The notes beneath the pieces are model-generated. The model was not told where the DNA came from. It ran no database searches and saw nothing but the letters and a program-made list of their open reading frames with translations. A program made the translations under genes and the position numbers. This document shows, piece by piece, positions 16,101 to 21,854 of a stretch of 28,665 nt of DNA (positions within the stretch are counted from its first letter, which is position 1; every line of letters starts with the position of its first letter). This DNA comes from a virus: positions 1 through 28,665 of IMG/VR virus record IMGVR_UViG_3300032182_000650, one strand, 5' to 3'.

Positions 16101-19100
16101 AGTAAGTAGAACCAACATATTGCTCACCAGCACGTTGTGATCTCAGAGCATAAGAGGACTCCATTCTTGCCAATGTGGTTGGCGAAGAAGGTGTAGAGTA
16201 ACCAACAGGACCATAGATGGGATAACCATCATATGCGAAACCAATGATTGGTGAGTGAACTGTGCCGTTCGTGATGTCAGCGCTGGTATGAGAAGGCAGA
16301 GCAGCTGTGTTCTGTGTAGTGGTAACAGATGCAGAATTACCATATCCACTGTACAGAGCAGCATAGTAGTACAGGTTTGGAGTGTTAGGTTGAACTTGGA
16401 AGTATGTACCAGTACCAGACTGACCATCGCCAGGTGTGCCCTGATAACGAATACCAATGGAATACACTTCACCACCTTGCTGGTGAATACCATCAGTAGT
16501 TTCAGAGAATCTAATCTGATAACCAGAGTTTGTAGCATCACTCTGATCGAAGAAGTAAGTGTTACCTTCAGTCAGTACGAGGTTTGGAGTCTCGCCACCA
16601 TTAATAAAGAACTTATTACCTTGAGCTGTATTAGTAACAGTAACAGTATAAGTGGTAGTAAGACCTCTCCAGGTGTTGATCAAGAACTTACCATTGTTAT
16701 AGTAGTATGCACCGTTGCTATCAACAGAACCACCACCATTATCAGCACCGAAAGCTGTGGAGTTATAGACAGTGTTGAATGTGTAACCTGTAGGGCAACC
16801 AGTGCCATCAGGTAGATCATTATTCAAACCGTGAGAATAATGACGCAGCTGAACACCGTTAATAGCAATACCAACACTTTCCATCGATGTGGTAGTAGTT
16901 GGAGTTTCGTCATACAGGTTACGTGCACCACGATAGATGAATGTATGGTTGTAAGACTGACCAGTAATGCTGTTAGTATTATTAGAGTTCGGGAAAGAAC
17001 CATATAGAGCAGGGTTCGGTAAGTTATCCGAAACCACTGTTAGTGCTCTTGTAGTAACGTTCAGAGACGCAGAGGTAGTCGAACCACCACCAGTCACAAA
17101 CAGAGAGTTTGGTGAGAGCGGAGTATTACCTTGATCAGCGGGTGCAGGAACACCAATCGTGACAGTAGGAGCGACAGAGTAACCAGAACCAGGGTTGTCA
17201 ATAGTAATGCTGGTAATGACACCATCAGTCACATTCGCAGTTGCAGCAGCACCTTGACCACCACCACCACTAAACGAAATAACGGGTAAGTTATAGGGGT
17301 TGAAACCAGAACCACCGTTAGTAACTGTAATACTTTCAACACCACCACCAGAGAATGCAATCGTAGCAGTAGCAGTAGCACCTTGACCGTCACCAGTGAT
17401 CACCACGTCAGGAGCTGTGGTATAACCAGAACCACCTTGGGTGACATTGATGGAAGTAATGTTACCACCAGTCAGTGTGATGGAAGCAGAAGCTGCAGCA
17501 TCAACACCACCGCCACCAGTCAGGGCAACGTTAGGAACTGTGGTGTAACCAGAACCTTGATTCTGAATTTGCAGGTTGGAAACGAAACCACTGGTACCAC
17601 CAGAGGGGAACACACCATACAGACCAGGATCAGGATGATTGTCAGTGACAACATTCAACAGACCACCAGACACATAGTAAGCTGCGGTTGGAGAATCAAC
17701 GCTGCTGACCCACACATCGGTGATCACATCAACAGCTGGCAGCGCCTCAGGAACACGGAACTGCAGCGAATCACCAATAACAGGATCTAATCTAGCATAC
17801 TCACTACCAAGAACAATGTTAATGACGTTAGAACCAATAGCAGTCGTAATTCTATTGGTCACACCGTCAAGAACAATCTCATCGATGTCATTAGTAGGAT
17901 AGTTGGTATTAGTAGTGCCACCAAATTCATATCCAACAATACCATCAGTAGCGTAATCCCAATCAATCTCTCTTCTCAACCACTCTTTAGTAATCTTCGG
18001 TACTGTCTTACCACCAAAATAAGTAGCACGGTTCTGTAGACCCATTTTGCCCAAGAACTGACAGACAACACCAGCTGTCAAAGGACCAGAGAATGATGTA
18101 CCCTGAATCAGGGCATAGTAAGTACTACTAACAGAGCTGTAGGAAGTATTAGTATTCCAATAGTATCTCGGGCAGTAGATAGACTCGCCAGGAGCACTGA
18201 TAGTCACACCATCGCCATAGTTAGAGAAGGATGAGAAAGTATCAATGTAACTGGTTGCACCAACAGAAATTTTATCGCTGATGCCTTCCATATTGTACTT
18301 GTAATCCTGAGGACCAGCAGTACGAGGACCAGGATGGAACTTAGCTTGGAATCCACCATACTGAGTGTTATAACCGAAACCGTTACCAGCAGAGCGGACG
18401 AAAACAATACCCTGATCTACACAGAAATTTTCATAGTCATCCATCGCAGTGTCAGCTTCAAATGCACCGCTATCAAATCCAGGTTCGTTCTGAGGAACGA
18501 AAGGATAGATTTCAGAGGGAACAGTAGAGACACCCAGAGAAGCATTAATGACAGCAGGTCTAGTATTTCCCTTATAATCAGGGTGACTGGGGTCATTGTG
18601 GTTAATGATTGCTAACAGAGCAAACACATAGGTAGATAAAGATCCACTACCATTGCTAGCTTGAACCTTCAGTGCGTAAACTCTGGTCTTGTGTGCAAGA
18701 CCGTGCTGAAGACCAGTCGCCATAATGGCACACTCGGTGCCGTGACCGTTATCATCTTCGTTAGAGTCTGTTTCACCATTGACAGTGTAACCAGAGCTGT
18801 AACCAGGAACTTCGTAAACTCTGTAGTTACTTTGATTAGTCAGATCATTCAGATCATCCGCATAATCAGGGTGGAATAATTCAGGGTGTAAATTGGCACC
18901 AGTAGTAGATTGAGGACGTGATGCACCACGGACACCAGTGTCGAGCACATACAGGTCAACACCATCGCCATCTTCAGTGTAGGAATACAGACCGTAGTCC
19001 AATCCATTCTGCTGTTGAGTGATACGTGACAGATACCACTTTGTAAACATTGTCGCTCTAAAGGAGCGAGTTGCAGAGACAGCATAATCGGTCTGAATAC

Positions 19101-19836
19101 CAACTCTAGCAGACTCAGCAGCGTAGATGTAAAGCTCTTTAGGAGTAGTCTGAGAATAAGTTAGAGTGACAGTTGCACCAGTGGTACCAGGAGTGCCGAC
19201 ACGAGCAACACCAACCAAATATTCTGCACCACCTTGGTGAGTACCGTCAGGTGTTTCAGAGAAGGAAAGAGTATATCCAAACATTGACGAGTTAGAAACG
19301 TCAATGGTAAGAATGTGGTTCGGGAACAGATACCCCATCTGAGGGTTCTGGAAGTTTGTATTGATGACAAACTTAGGACCAGCTGAAGTAGCGGTCACCT
19401 CTGCAAACACAGTATATGTGGTGCCTACACCAACTTCATAGGGAATAACGTTACCGTAATCATTCGGTTTAACTTGCATTGCAAGCACGTTCGGATCATC
19501 TGCCTCAGTAGCAACAGCTTGGGCAACCTCCAGTCTGGATGTATTCAGGTTAATACCTGCAAGATCCTCATTCTCGCCACCAATAACCTGATTACCACTA
19601 CCAGTAGGATCGATAGAAATCTCACGATCCCAAATAGCACCAATAACTTCAGGGAATTCGTCTCCCTTCAATATGGCAATGAAGTTATCATCTTTGCCAT
19701 CGAAATCCAACATCACGGTCTTGAGTCTACTCAAGTCGTGGACCTTTTGAAGTGAAGTAAAACGCTGTTTTGCTCTTTCGATAACAGCGCCAGCTTGATT
19801 TTCCTTAGAAATTCTCGCAATAATTCTATTGCTCAT
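10141..19836 (-). CDS. Giant virion/fibre-like protein: S8 protease + YHYH + cupredoxin modules (3231 aa)
   Basis: Layout by residue. Cupredoxin-like module 139-246. Proteinase K-like S8 domain about 262-600 with Asp299 (YVLDTG), His365 (DNGHGT), oxyanion Asn485 (SAGN) and Ser581 (GTSFSGP), so probably active. Gly-rich GSGY repeats 752-897 and 1576-1640. Two YHYH-type domains (DGYPIYGP at 1203-1210 and 1940-1947), both split by cupredoxin-like insertions at 1062-1162, 1297-1404, 1412-1474, 1780-1918 and 2008-2151. A putative Ig/cadherin-like stretch 2340-2430 (GLTFDTETGVLSG), a seventh cupredoxin-like module 2588-2680, and an unrecognised region to 3231. Three modules keep full type 1 copper ligands (H1346/C1391/H1394/M1397; H1840/C1904/H1907/Q1910; H2064/C2139/H2142/M2145). 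There is no signal peptide. The ATG has a late-promoter-like box 35 bases upstream. It is probably a virion fibre or baseplate adhesin that cuts or binds host surface proteins; that role is inference. Confidence 0.9.
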   Translation of the reverse strand: MSNRIIARISKENQAGAVIERAKQRFTSLQKVHDLSRLKTVMLDFDGKDDNFIAILKGDEFPEVIGAIWDREISIDPTGSGNQVIGGENEDLAGINLNTSRLEVAQAVATEADDPNVLAMQVKPNDYGNVIPYEVGVGTTYTVFAEVTATSAGPKFVINTNFQNPQMGYLFPNHILTIDVSNSSMFGYTLSFSETPDGTHQGGAEYLVGVARVGTPGTTGATVTLTYSQTTPKELYIYAAESARVGIQTDYAVSATRSFRATMFTKWYLSRITQQQNGLDYGLYSYTEDGDGVDLYVLDTGVRGASRPQSTTGANLHPELFHPDYADDLNDLTNQSNYRVYEVPGYSSGYTVNGETDSNEDDNGHGTECAIMATGLQHGLAHKTRVYALKVQASNGSGSLSTYVFALLAIINHNDPSHPDYKGNTRPAVINASLGVSTVPSEIYPFVPQNEPGFDSGAFEADTAMDDYENFCVDQGIVFVRSAGNGFGYNTQYGGFQAKFHPGPRTAGPQDYKYNMEGISDKISVGATSYIDTFSSFSNYGDGVTISAPGESIYCPRYYWNTNTSYSSVSSTYYALIQGTSFSGPLTAGVVCQFLGKMGLQNRATYFGGKTVPKITKEWLRREIDWDYATDGIVGYEFGGTTNTNYPTNDIDEIVLDGVTNRITTAIGSNVINIVLGSEYARLDPVIGDSLQFRVPEALPAVDVITDVWVSSVDSPTAAYYVSGGLLNVVTDNHPDPGLYGVFPSGGTSGFVSNLQIQNQGSGYTTVPNVALTGGGGVDAAASASITLTGGNITSINVTQGGSGYTTAPDVVITGDGQGATATATIAFSGGGVESITVTNGGSGFNPYNLPVISFSGGGGQGAAATANVTDGVITSITIDNPGSGYSVAPTVTIGVPAPADQGNTPLSPNSLFVTGGGSTTSASLNVTTRALTVVSDNLPNPALYGSFPNSNNTNSITGQSYNHTFIYRGARNLYDETPTTTTSMESVGIAINGVQLRHYSHGLNNDLPDGTGCPTGYTFNTVYNSTAFGADNGGGSVDSNGAYYYNNGKFLINTWRGLTTTYTVTVTNTAQGNKFFINGGETPNLVLTEGNTYFFDQSDATNSGYQIRFSETTDGIHQQGGEVYSIGIRYQGTPGDGQSGTGTYFQVQPNTPNLYYYAALYSGYGNSASVTTTQNTAALPSHTSADITNGTVHSPIIGFAYDGYPIYGPVGYSTPSSPTTLARMESSYALRSQRAGEQYVGSTYSWNVTADDSVDYDFANYSTGSDIAITANVGDNLVFNVNASYTTGGGGGSTPQTYNLVVTAPSFSDYALSGSDRTGNINGNDPTLEFNEGDTINFTVSASGHPFYLKTQAGTGTGNQITGVTNQGTESGTVSWTPAAGDAGTYYYQCEYHGGMVGTIIINSSGGGGGTTVTHPFWIQTVPAPYNPTQVVGTVTNNGNHNATILWNTTTAAPGTYYYVSENAQAMTGTITLSEPSGFAPSTTAYPMGSFVEDYEYTGNGNLDRRNGRYCVTPEFPGGTYAYFMTLDGSNNPAFPYILGDQFYGEVVSEGSSAPQNPVFEQPASATCAIGTQIGVVDSITVDEEGLGYTQATISFSGGGGVGAAAEATISVLDGYVSGLTIDNPGTGYTGAPIVEIDPPNVIGGIQATGVSSISITAGNPNSIVDQSFNQNFNWRGGTNYKAITPTQKPLRSVNPFGLSTTGVFLYHYSNEQGPTPGWTYNSVTKGNLVGEDAYGGFPNTSDVYGYNSSKFLAAYSTTAISSSTYLGGSYFDLGFRTVNYTVTVAAKTAGNQYFEDGSANAYFLRGDTFTTDTEAPQLDFTRGNTYIFNQDDPSNDSHPIYFSTTEDGIFGGGVRYATGITYRLDGVAVDAVTYTNGFNAATTRIVEFVVPSGAPALMYYVCTNHSKQGGDIVVNSNVQGDYRRHSDGHSKILGMSFDGYPIYGPFGYSNPDDRQSSVIRMKPAYLLKLEGRTPDQYSGRPSEIDDPIGSFIEDFEYVGNTDEAALETTFIVQAAAATVTGSGGRYYISGGTLTGSVEKPSFNFRKGRKYIFDLSDGSNTSHAMLFSTYGDAQAQGWHVTGQTVGNANAVYGTGVTYKLENAVVTYQEYVDGFDTATQRSVEIVPAYNAPHSLFYFCYNHPNMAERIIIGDVDRLNGRYCKTPDYPNGTYAYFITETDSEQPAFPYIMGPEFKADPVFPGDTPAEGSSYVYDVGGIRFDTLQTSWHQITDVDAGNNLVEITLPSAQFTANQSEEGGNLLKVANLKNTHQFADGIVKWQDEDVNNNKLYFQTEAQEDAGTGTGTEIVYKPVDKGVDGGNVRGLFSPYINLLTTWYTAPGPLGTYNIGDTINLQLGVSYLRTYADEAILDRDYTLSGDSIENTGLTFDTETGVLSGILTNNTTLDLTLTVRCNISYFSQTYTIQLTNTTTSVADVTLLTTGFNRTIDYNTVPKKGGQPHDDETWVNNDWYNRPMSYKSFSFIANQTAYDNDKFEYVPSWQMYATKTGQSTAQWYNINELSTGPNSAGTSCQIDEEDLFSTNYDARNQFYSYIERFEDVTGRELAIPTLIINKWWKYDQFLFRCKLNFRVTFNLVASGEDYATVVNASGSTVFEVPKGATYRFDISDPSWTGKNLELREAPTSTTVTGIRVRRYGTPGTPGAWVDFMSSPTQSSNVLYFGQEGGTTFATQHLDFNTVYTPLTTNAMQLTVANVPTVPAQPLLTMSSGATSITASTFAVVTEYGQQTHYPNALSYQSSNKSPKDGRYPVNILATDLNIEYNWYRKLYSYDTASGVKSYNWDTLSNTADTYVPLYAPVYRSRRDYGADLVNYHTACTLDGADIYTENYINLSEEFPLRVDYGGSLIEIPVQSPSELLPPLANDGSVIRVTDLPCKGIPHGENDPYSYQLTISNGLGVSSISNEISVIANPPELGMWWYEYDSGWSGTVSNGYLRHDQGFVDTTLTCGDYFGNILMRSFVIDVGPSPLSALPYIDINTLQVQDYYKGAQNLTVTNNQSQDVTVSYTIDAGQFTWRLRLINEFPYMETIYNGSRTVYTLNDANMANGPTVVNTGDFNTFSGQLAAATGTLRDCPFRGDTSINMPVDFSVKNDIQPAIFPARGTQKVYTLWVELVESPFDLVDLINLVAVADPCQDHTYDFAYTSNGACITPSNDYFCNFIKPLRDRGHAEQPIIGMEGVAQIKVTDGIAPKSLDFQIPAPWPILFSYLGDCNPTCA
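11797..12075 (-). repeat. Cupredoxin-like module 7, ligands lost
   Basis: Residues 2588-2680 of the giant protein. They share the module pattern ATYRFDISDPSW ... RRYGTPGTPGAW ... VLYFGQEGG with the earlier modules. There is no Cys-x2-His-x2-Met/Gln set, so copper binding is not expected. Confidence 0.6.
13384..13815 (-). repeat. Cupredoxin-like module 6 with type 1 copper ligands
   Basis: Residues 2008-2151. Core KYIFDLSDGSNTSHAMLFST gives His2064. LFYFCYNHPNMAE gives Cys2139-x2-His2142-x2-Met2145, the order and spacing of classic type 1 copper proteins. It is inserted inside YHYH copy 2, between EDFEYVGN and DRLNGRY. Confidence 0.75.
14083..14499 (-). repeat. Cupredoxin-like module 5 with type 1 copper ligands (Gln axial)
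   Basis: Residues 1780-1918. NTYIFNQDDPSNDSHPIYF gives His1840. MYYVCTNHSKQGG gives Cys1904-x2-His1907-x2-Gln1910. Gln as axial ligand is known from stellacyanin-type sites. Inserted inside YHYH copy 2. Confidence 0.7.
14917..15111 (-). repeat. GSGY-type glycine-rich repeats, second block
   Basis: Residues 1576-1640. Two units of the type SITVDEEGLGYTQATISF and LTIDNPGTGYTGAPIVEI, separated by GGGGVGAAAEA. Same family as the four-unit block at residues 752-897. Confidence 0.8.
15415..15603 (-). repeat. Cupredoxin-like module 4, degenerate copper site
   Basis: Residues 1412-1474. It begins VTHPFWIQTVP (His1416) and ends GTYYYVSENAQAMTG. The Cys and His positions are Ser1462 and Ala1465, while Met1468 remains. 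A shortened neighbour of module 3 that has lost the site. Confidence 0.65.
15625..15948 (-). repeat. Cupredoxin-like module 3 with type 1 copper ligands
   Basis: Residues 1297-1404. SASGHPFYLKT gives His1346. GTYYYQCEYHGGMVGTIII gives Cys1391-x2-His1394-x2-Met1397. This is the clearest plastocyanin/amicyanin-like site in the protein. Confidence 0.8.
16351..16653 (-). repeat. Cupredoxin-like module 2, ligands lost
   Basis: Residues 1062-1162. It has the shared pattern YTVTVTNTAQGNKFFING, FDQSDATNSGYQIRFSETTD and LYYYAALY, but Gln and Ala stand where the copper-binding modules have His and Cys. Inserted inside YHYH copy 1. Confidence 0.65.
17146..17583 (-). repeat. GSGY-type glycine-rich repeats, first block (four units)
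   Basis: Residues 752-897. Four units of about 35-40 residues, each with GSGY/F, a P-x-(V/I) strand, GGGG or GDGQ, an A-rich strand (AAASASI, ATATATI, AAATANV) and an ITSI-type strand. A pattern familiar from marine phage fibres, possibly a beta-helix. Confidence 0.85.
19099..19422 (-). repeat. Cupredoxin-like module 1, before the protease domain
   Basis: Residues 139-246. TYTVFAEVTA, NHILTIDVSNSSMFGYTLSF, SETPDGTHQGGAEY and GTPGTTGATVT parallel modules 2 and 7. No copper ligand set. It occupies the place where secreted subtilases carry a propeptide. Confidence 0.6.
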
Positions 19837-19870
19837 TGCACGAATTGAATACAGTACTTTCCCTGAAGGT

Positions 19871-19878
19871 TATTTATG
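19871..19878 (-). promoter_or_regulatory. Late-promoter-like box CATAAATA
   Basis: On the minus strand CATAAATA matches TATAAATA at 7 of 8 and NATAAATA fully. It overlaps the TAA of the 224-aa oxygenase gene and lies 35 bases before the ATG of the giant gene, in a 37-base gap. A likely start of a separate late transcript for the giant protein. Confidence 0.65.
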
Positions 19879-20548
19879 ATCTCAGATCGCCTTTAGTTCT
19901 AAGTAAATGCATTTCGGCATTGTCGAGGGCATTTTGCAACCCCCAACCAGGATGATCTGGACTAGTAATGTTATATTTTAATGATGTTTCTTTTATATTT
20001 GCATATGCCATACGATCCATAGGTTCCTTGAATCGTGATTGTGACCACAATACTGCTACTCTTCTCTCTCCAGATGTAATAGGTGTAACCCTATGATGTA
20101 TTCCAGTAGGATAACTAAACGCCCATCCAGATGGCAATTTGATTTCTAAAGTTTCCGTTCCAAATTTAAGCTCTAACACTCCACCTTCATATTCTTCAGG
20201 ATCGTTAAGAAATACCGTCGTACTAACATCAGCTCGTATTCCGATACCTTCGCCCATATGAGTATGATCAACGTGCCAATCATAATGACATCCAACACCA
20301 TACTTACAAAAGTGTGGCAATGTATATGCAGAAGTAACTAAAGATCCATAAACTATTGGATGATTAGTATAGTCTTCTTCAAATAATCTCCAGCACGCTA
20401 GGGCAGAGTCTCTACAAAGCTGGAGATTATTTTTCAGTTTTTTGTTTTTACTACCAGATTCTGATCCATCTTCCCAGATACCAGTATCAAATAGATTTGA
20501 TATATGTTTTGCTTTGACGTGATTCAGAACTTCATAACGATAAAACAT
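19874..20548 (-). CDS. 2OG-Fe(II) oxygenase, PiuC/PKHD-hydroxylase-like (224 aa)
   Basis: The enzyme core spans about 70-172. CHYDWHVDHTHMG gives the H92-x-D94 iron ligands, HHRVTPITSGERRVAVLWSQ (151-170) gives the distal His152, and Arg162 would bind 2-oxoglutarate. The ending 'HRV.P...GER...V.W.QS' is characteristic of the PKHD-type/PiuC hydroxylase family. The family hydroxylates proteins or small molecules using O2 and 2-oxoglutarate; this enzyme's substrate is unknown. The length is close to the family norm. The ATG is three bases after the stop of the chaperone gene, so the two are co-translated. The position directly before the giant fibre gene suggests that virion fibres could be substrates. 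The C-terminal tail 173-224 is extra and unassigned. Confidence 0.9.
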   Translation of the reverse strand: MFYRYEVLNHVKAKHISNLFDTGIWEDGSESGSKNKKLKNNLQLCRDSALACWRLFEEDYTNHPIVYGSLVTSAYTLPHFCKYGVGCHYDWHVDHTHMGEGIGIRADVSTTVFLNDPEEYEGGVLELKFGTETLEIKLPSGWAFSYPTGIHHRVTPITSGERRVAVLWSQSRFKEPMDRMAYANIKETSLKYNITSPDHPGWGLQNALDNAEMHLLRTKGDLRS

Positions 20549-20551
20549 AAA

Positions 20552-21202
20552 TCAAGAAGGTCTAGTTGGCCAACCAGTAAAGTTATCAGGATCGTAAGGA
20601 TCAGCTTGTGCTGCAGGAAGGTCTCTCAGTTCTTGACGATAAGTCGCCCAAGATGTCTTAGCATCATCGGAGAGAGGAGAATCTGGCATCTGTGTCCAGT
20701 CAGTATCATCTAAACGTGTATTTCTTCCAGCCTTCAAAGCTTTGATATTTAAAGGTGTGCCATCTTCACGATAGCTCCATTCCCTCCAAGTATCCTCTAC
20801 TTTAGCTGCTTCTGCTACTTCATATTCAGTTTTAAGTTGCTCTAATCTTGTTCTAAGAGCATTGTAAACTTTATCGCCTTCTTCTCTACTAGGACCACCA
20901 TTGTTAGGTGTCTTATTATAGTTCCTAGGAATGTCATCGACAACATCAGTGTTTTCGGTGATGTAAAAAGATGGTTCAATTACACCATCACCATCATCAC
21001 TAGATTTCCAATAATAAAACATCTCAAGCTGATCAACATTGGGAACATCCCAAATACCAACCAGCAAAGGTGCCACTAATGTATTGTATTCTTCCTCTTC
21101 AATCGGGAAGAACAGAGTAGTTCCATAAGGAGCGTGGTAGGTACCAATCACCTTTTGAACATTGTTAATAACTACGTCAGCTTTTGCGAAATCTCTTGCC
21201 AT
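20552..21202 (-). CDS. Tail-fibre assembly chaperone-like protein (216 aa)
   Basis: The C-terminal segment (about 160-214) carries the hallmark of phage tail assembly chaperones (Phage_tail_APC type): NTRLDDTDWTQMPDSPLSDD, then SWATYRQELRDLP and finally GWPTRP. The middle (about 105-140) is a long charged helix. The N-terminal 100 residues, with an acidic EEEEY patch, are variable and probably bind the fibre. Such proteins help fold or trimerise tail fibres, and many bind the fibre tip. The ATG follows the previous stop after a single base (TAAAATG), with a late-promoter-like box 36 bases upstream inside the preceding gene. It is flanked by two oxygenase genes, an arrangement that links hydroxylation with fibre assembly by position only. 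Confidence 0.88.
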   Translation of the reverse strand: MARDFAKADVVINNVQKVIGTYHAPYGTTLFFPIEEEEYNTLVAPLLVGIWDVPNVDQLEMFYYWKSSDDGDGVIEPSFYITENTDVVDDIPRNYNKTPNNGGPSREEGDKVYNALRTRLEQLKTEYEVAEAAKVEDTWREWSYREDGTPLNIKALKAGRNTRLDDTDWTQMPDSPLSDDAKTSWATYRQELRDLPAAQADPYDPDNFTGWPTRPS

Positions 21203-21203
21203 T

Positions 21204-21854
21204 TTACGAGTTGTGATAATACCAACCAGTCAAAATATATTTATTGCCTTTCAATACTGTGTTTCCTCTGTGTGGGTGTGTAAACCCAGCTGGCCAAATA
21301 ACTACAGTTCCTGCAGGAGGATTTACACGACGTTTCTGCTCTAGAAATTCGGTCTCACCGCCTTCATAATCATCATTCAAATAAATTGCCCAAACCAAAC
21401 AACGTGATGAATGATCAAGACCCATTGCTTCAAAGTGCCAGACGTGATAACCACCACCTTCTTCAGTCTTCTGCATTTTTATACAGCTACTGATCAATGA
21501 CTGAGTTGTAAGCTGAGGAAACTCAGAGATATAGTGTTCGAGGGTTGACATCAAATATTGATTGCAACACTGCTGCAGTTCAGGATTTTGATGTGTAATT
21601 AAAGTTTGCTTATCAAGTCTCCCTAGTCCACCAATTTCAAACTGGAATCTACCATCGGCAACTTCTCCAGGATCCATTCCAGGTTGAACGACACAAGAGT
21701 TACTCTCTAGATTTTCAAACCAGTTAATATATTTTTGGCATTCTGATTTGGGCATAAACCCTTCCCAAACACCAATGAAGTCGTCAAAGTTTGATTTAGT
21801 CAAATTCCCGTCAAGCATCAGCTCAGCAGGACGAATAGGTGTAATAGGTTTCAT
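21204..21854 (-). CDS. 2OG-Fe(II) oxygenase, prolyl-4-hydroxylase-like (216 aa)
   Basis: The core is GGGYHVWHFEAMG (133-145), with H140-x-E142 as the likely iron ligands (Glu in place of the usual Asp). It is followed by YLNDDYEGGETEFLEQ (158-172), PAGTVVIWPAGFTHPHRGN (180-198) with distal His195, and Lys205 in GNKYILTGW for 2-oxoglutarate. This order is that of the prolyl-4-hydroxylase superfamily widespread in marine T4-like phages. Expected chemistry is hydroxylation of a protein side chain, probably proline. The ATG directly abuts the TAA of the 965-aa collar fibre (TAAATG), indicating coupled translation with fibre genes. The substrate is unknown; neighbouring fibres are candidates. AT-rich codon use differs from the giant gene downstream. 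Confidence 0.9.
   Translation of the reverse strand: MKPITPIRPAELMLDGNLTKSNFDDFIGVWEGFMPKSECQKYINWFENLESNSCVVQPGMDPGEVADGRFQFEIGGLGRLDKQTLITHQNPELQQCCNQYLMSTLEHYISEFPQLTTQSLISSCIKMQKTEEGGGYHVWHFEAMGLDHSSRCLVWAIYLNDDYEGGETEFLEQKRRVNPPAGTVVIWPAGFTHPHRGNTVLKGNKYILTGWYYHNS
21238..21245 (-). promoter_or_regulatory. Late-promoter-like box AATAAATA
   Basis: On the minus strand AATAAATA fits NATAAATA. It lies inside the last codons of the P4H-like gene, 36 bases before the ATG of the chaperone gene, the same spacing as the box ahead of the giant gene. Confidence 0.55.

Larger units (their letters stand above)
15199..17046 (-). repeat. YHYH superunit, copy 1
   Basis: Residues about 931-1546. Order: GQSYNHTFIYRGARNLY, VGIAINGVQLRHYS, NNGKFLINTW, inserted cupredoxin module 2, VHSPIIGFAYDGYPIYGP, SYALRSQRAGEQY, inserted modules 3 and 4, GSFVEDYEYTGNGNLDRRNG, RYCVTPEFPGGTYAYF, PAFPYILGDQF. 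Removing the insertions leaves a normal YHYH-domain order (NGV, DGYPIYG, EDYEY, NGR, TPEFPGGTYAY). Confidence 0.8.

Noticed and set aside
17146-17583. DNA tandem repeat (minisatellite) under the GSGY block
   Set aside because: The repeat is clear in protein but the DNA copies have diverged, so it is a protein-level repeat rather than a recent DNA tandem array.
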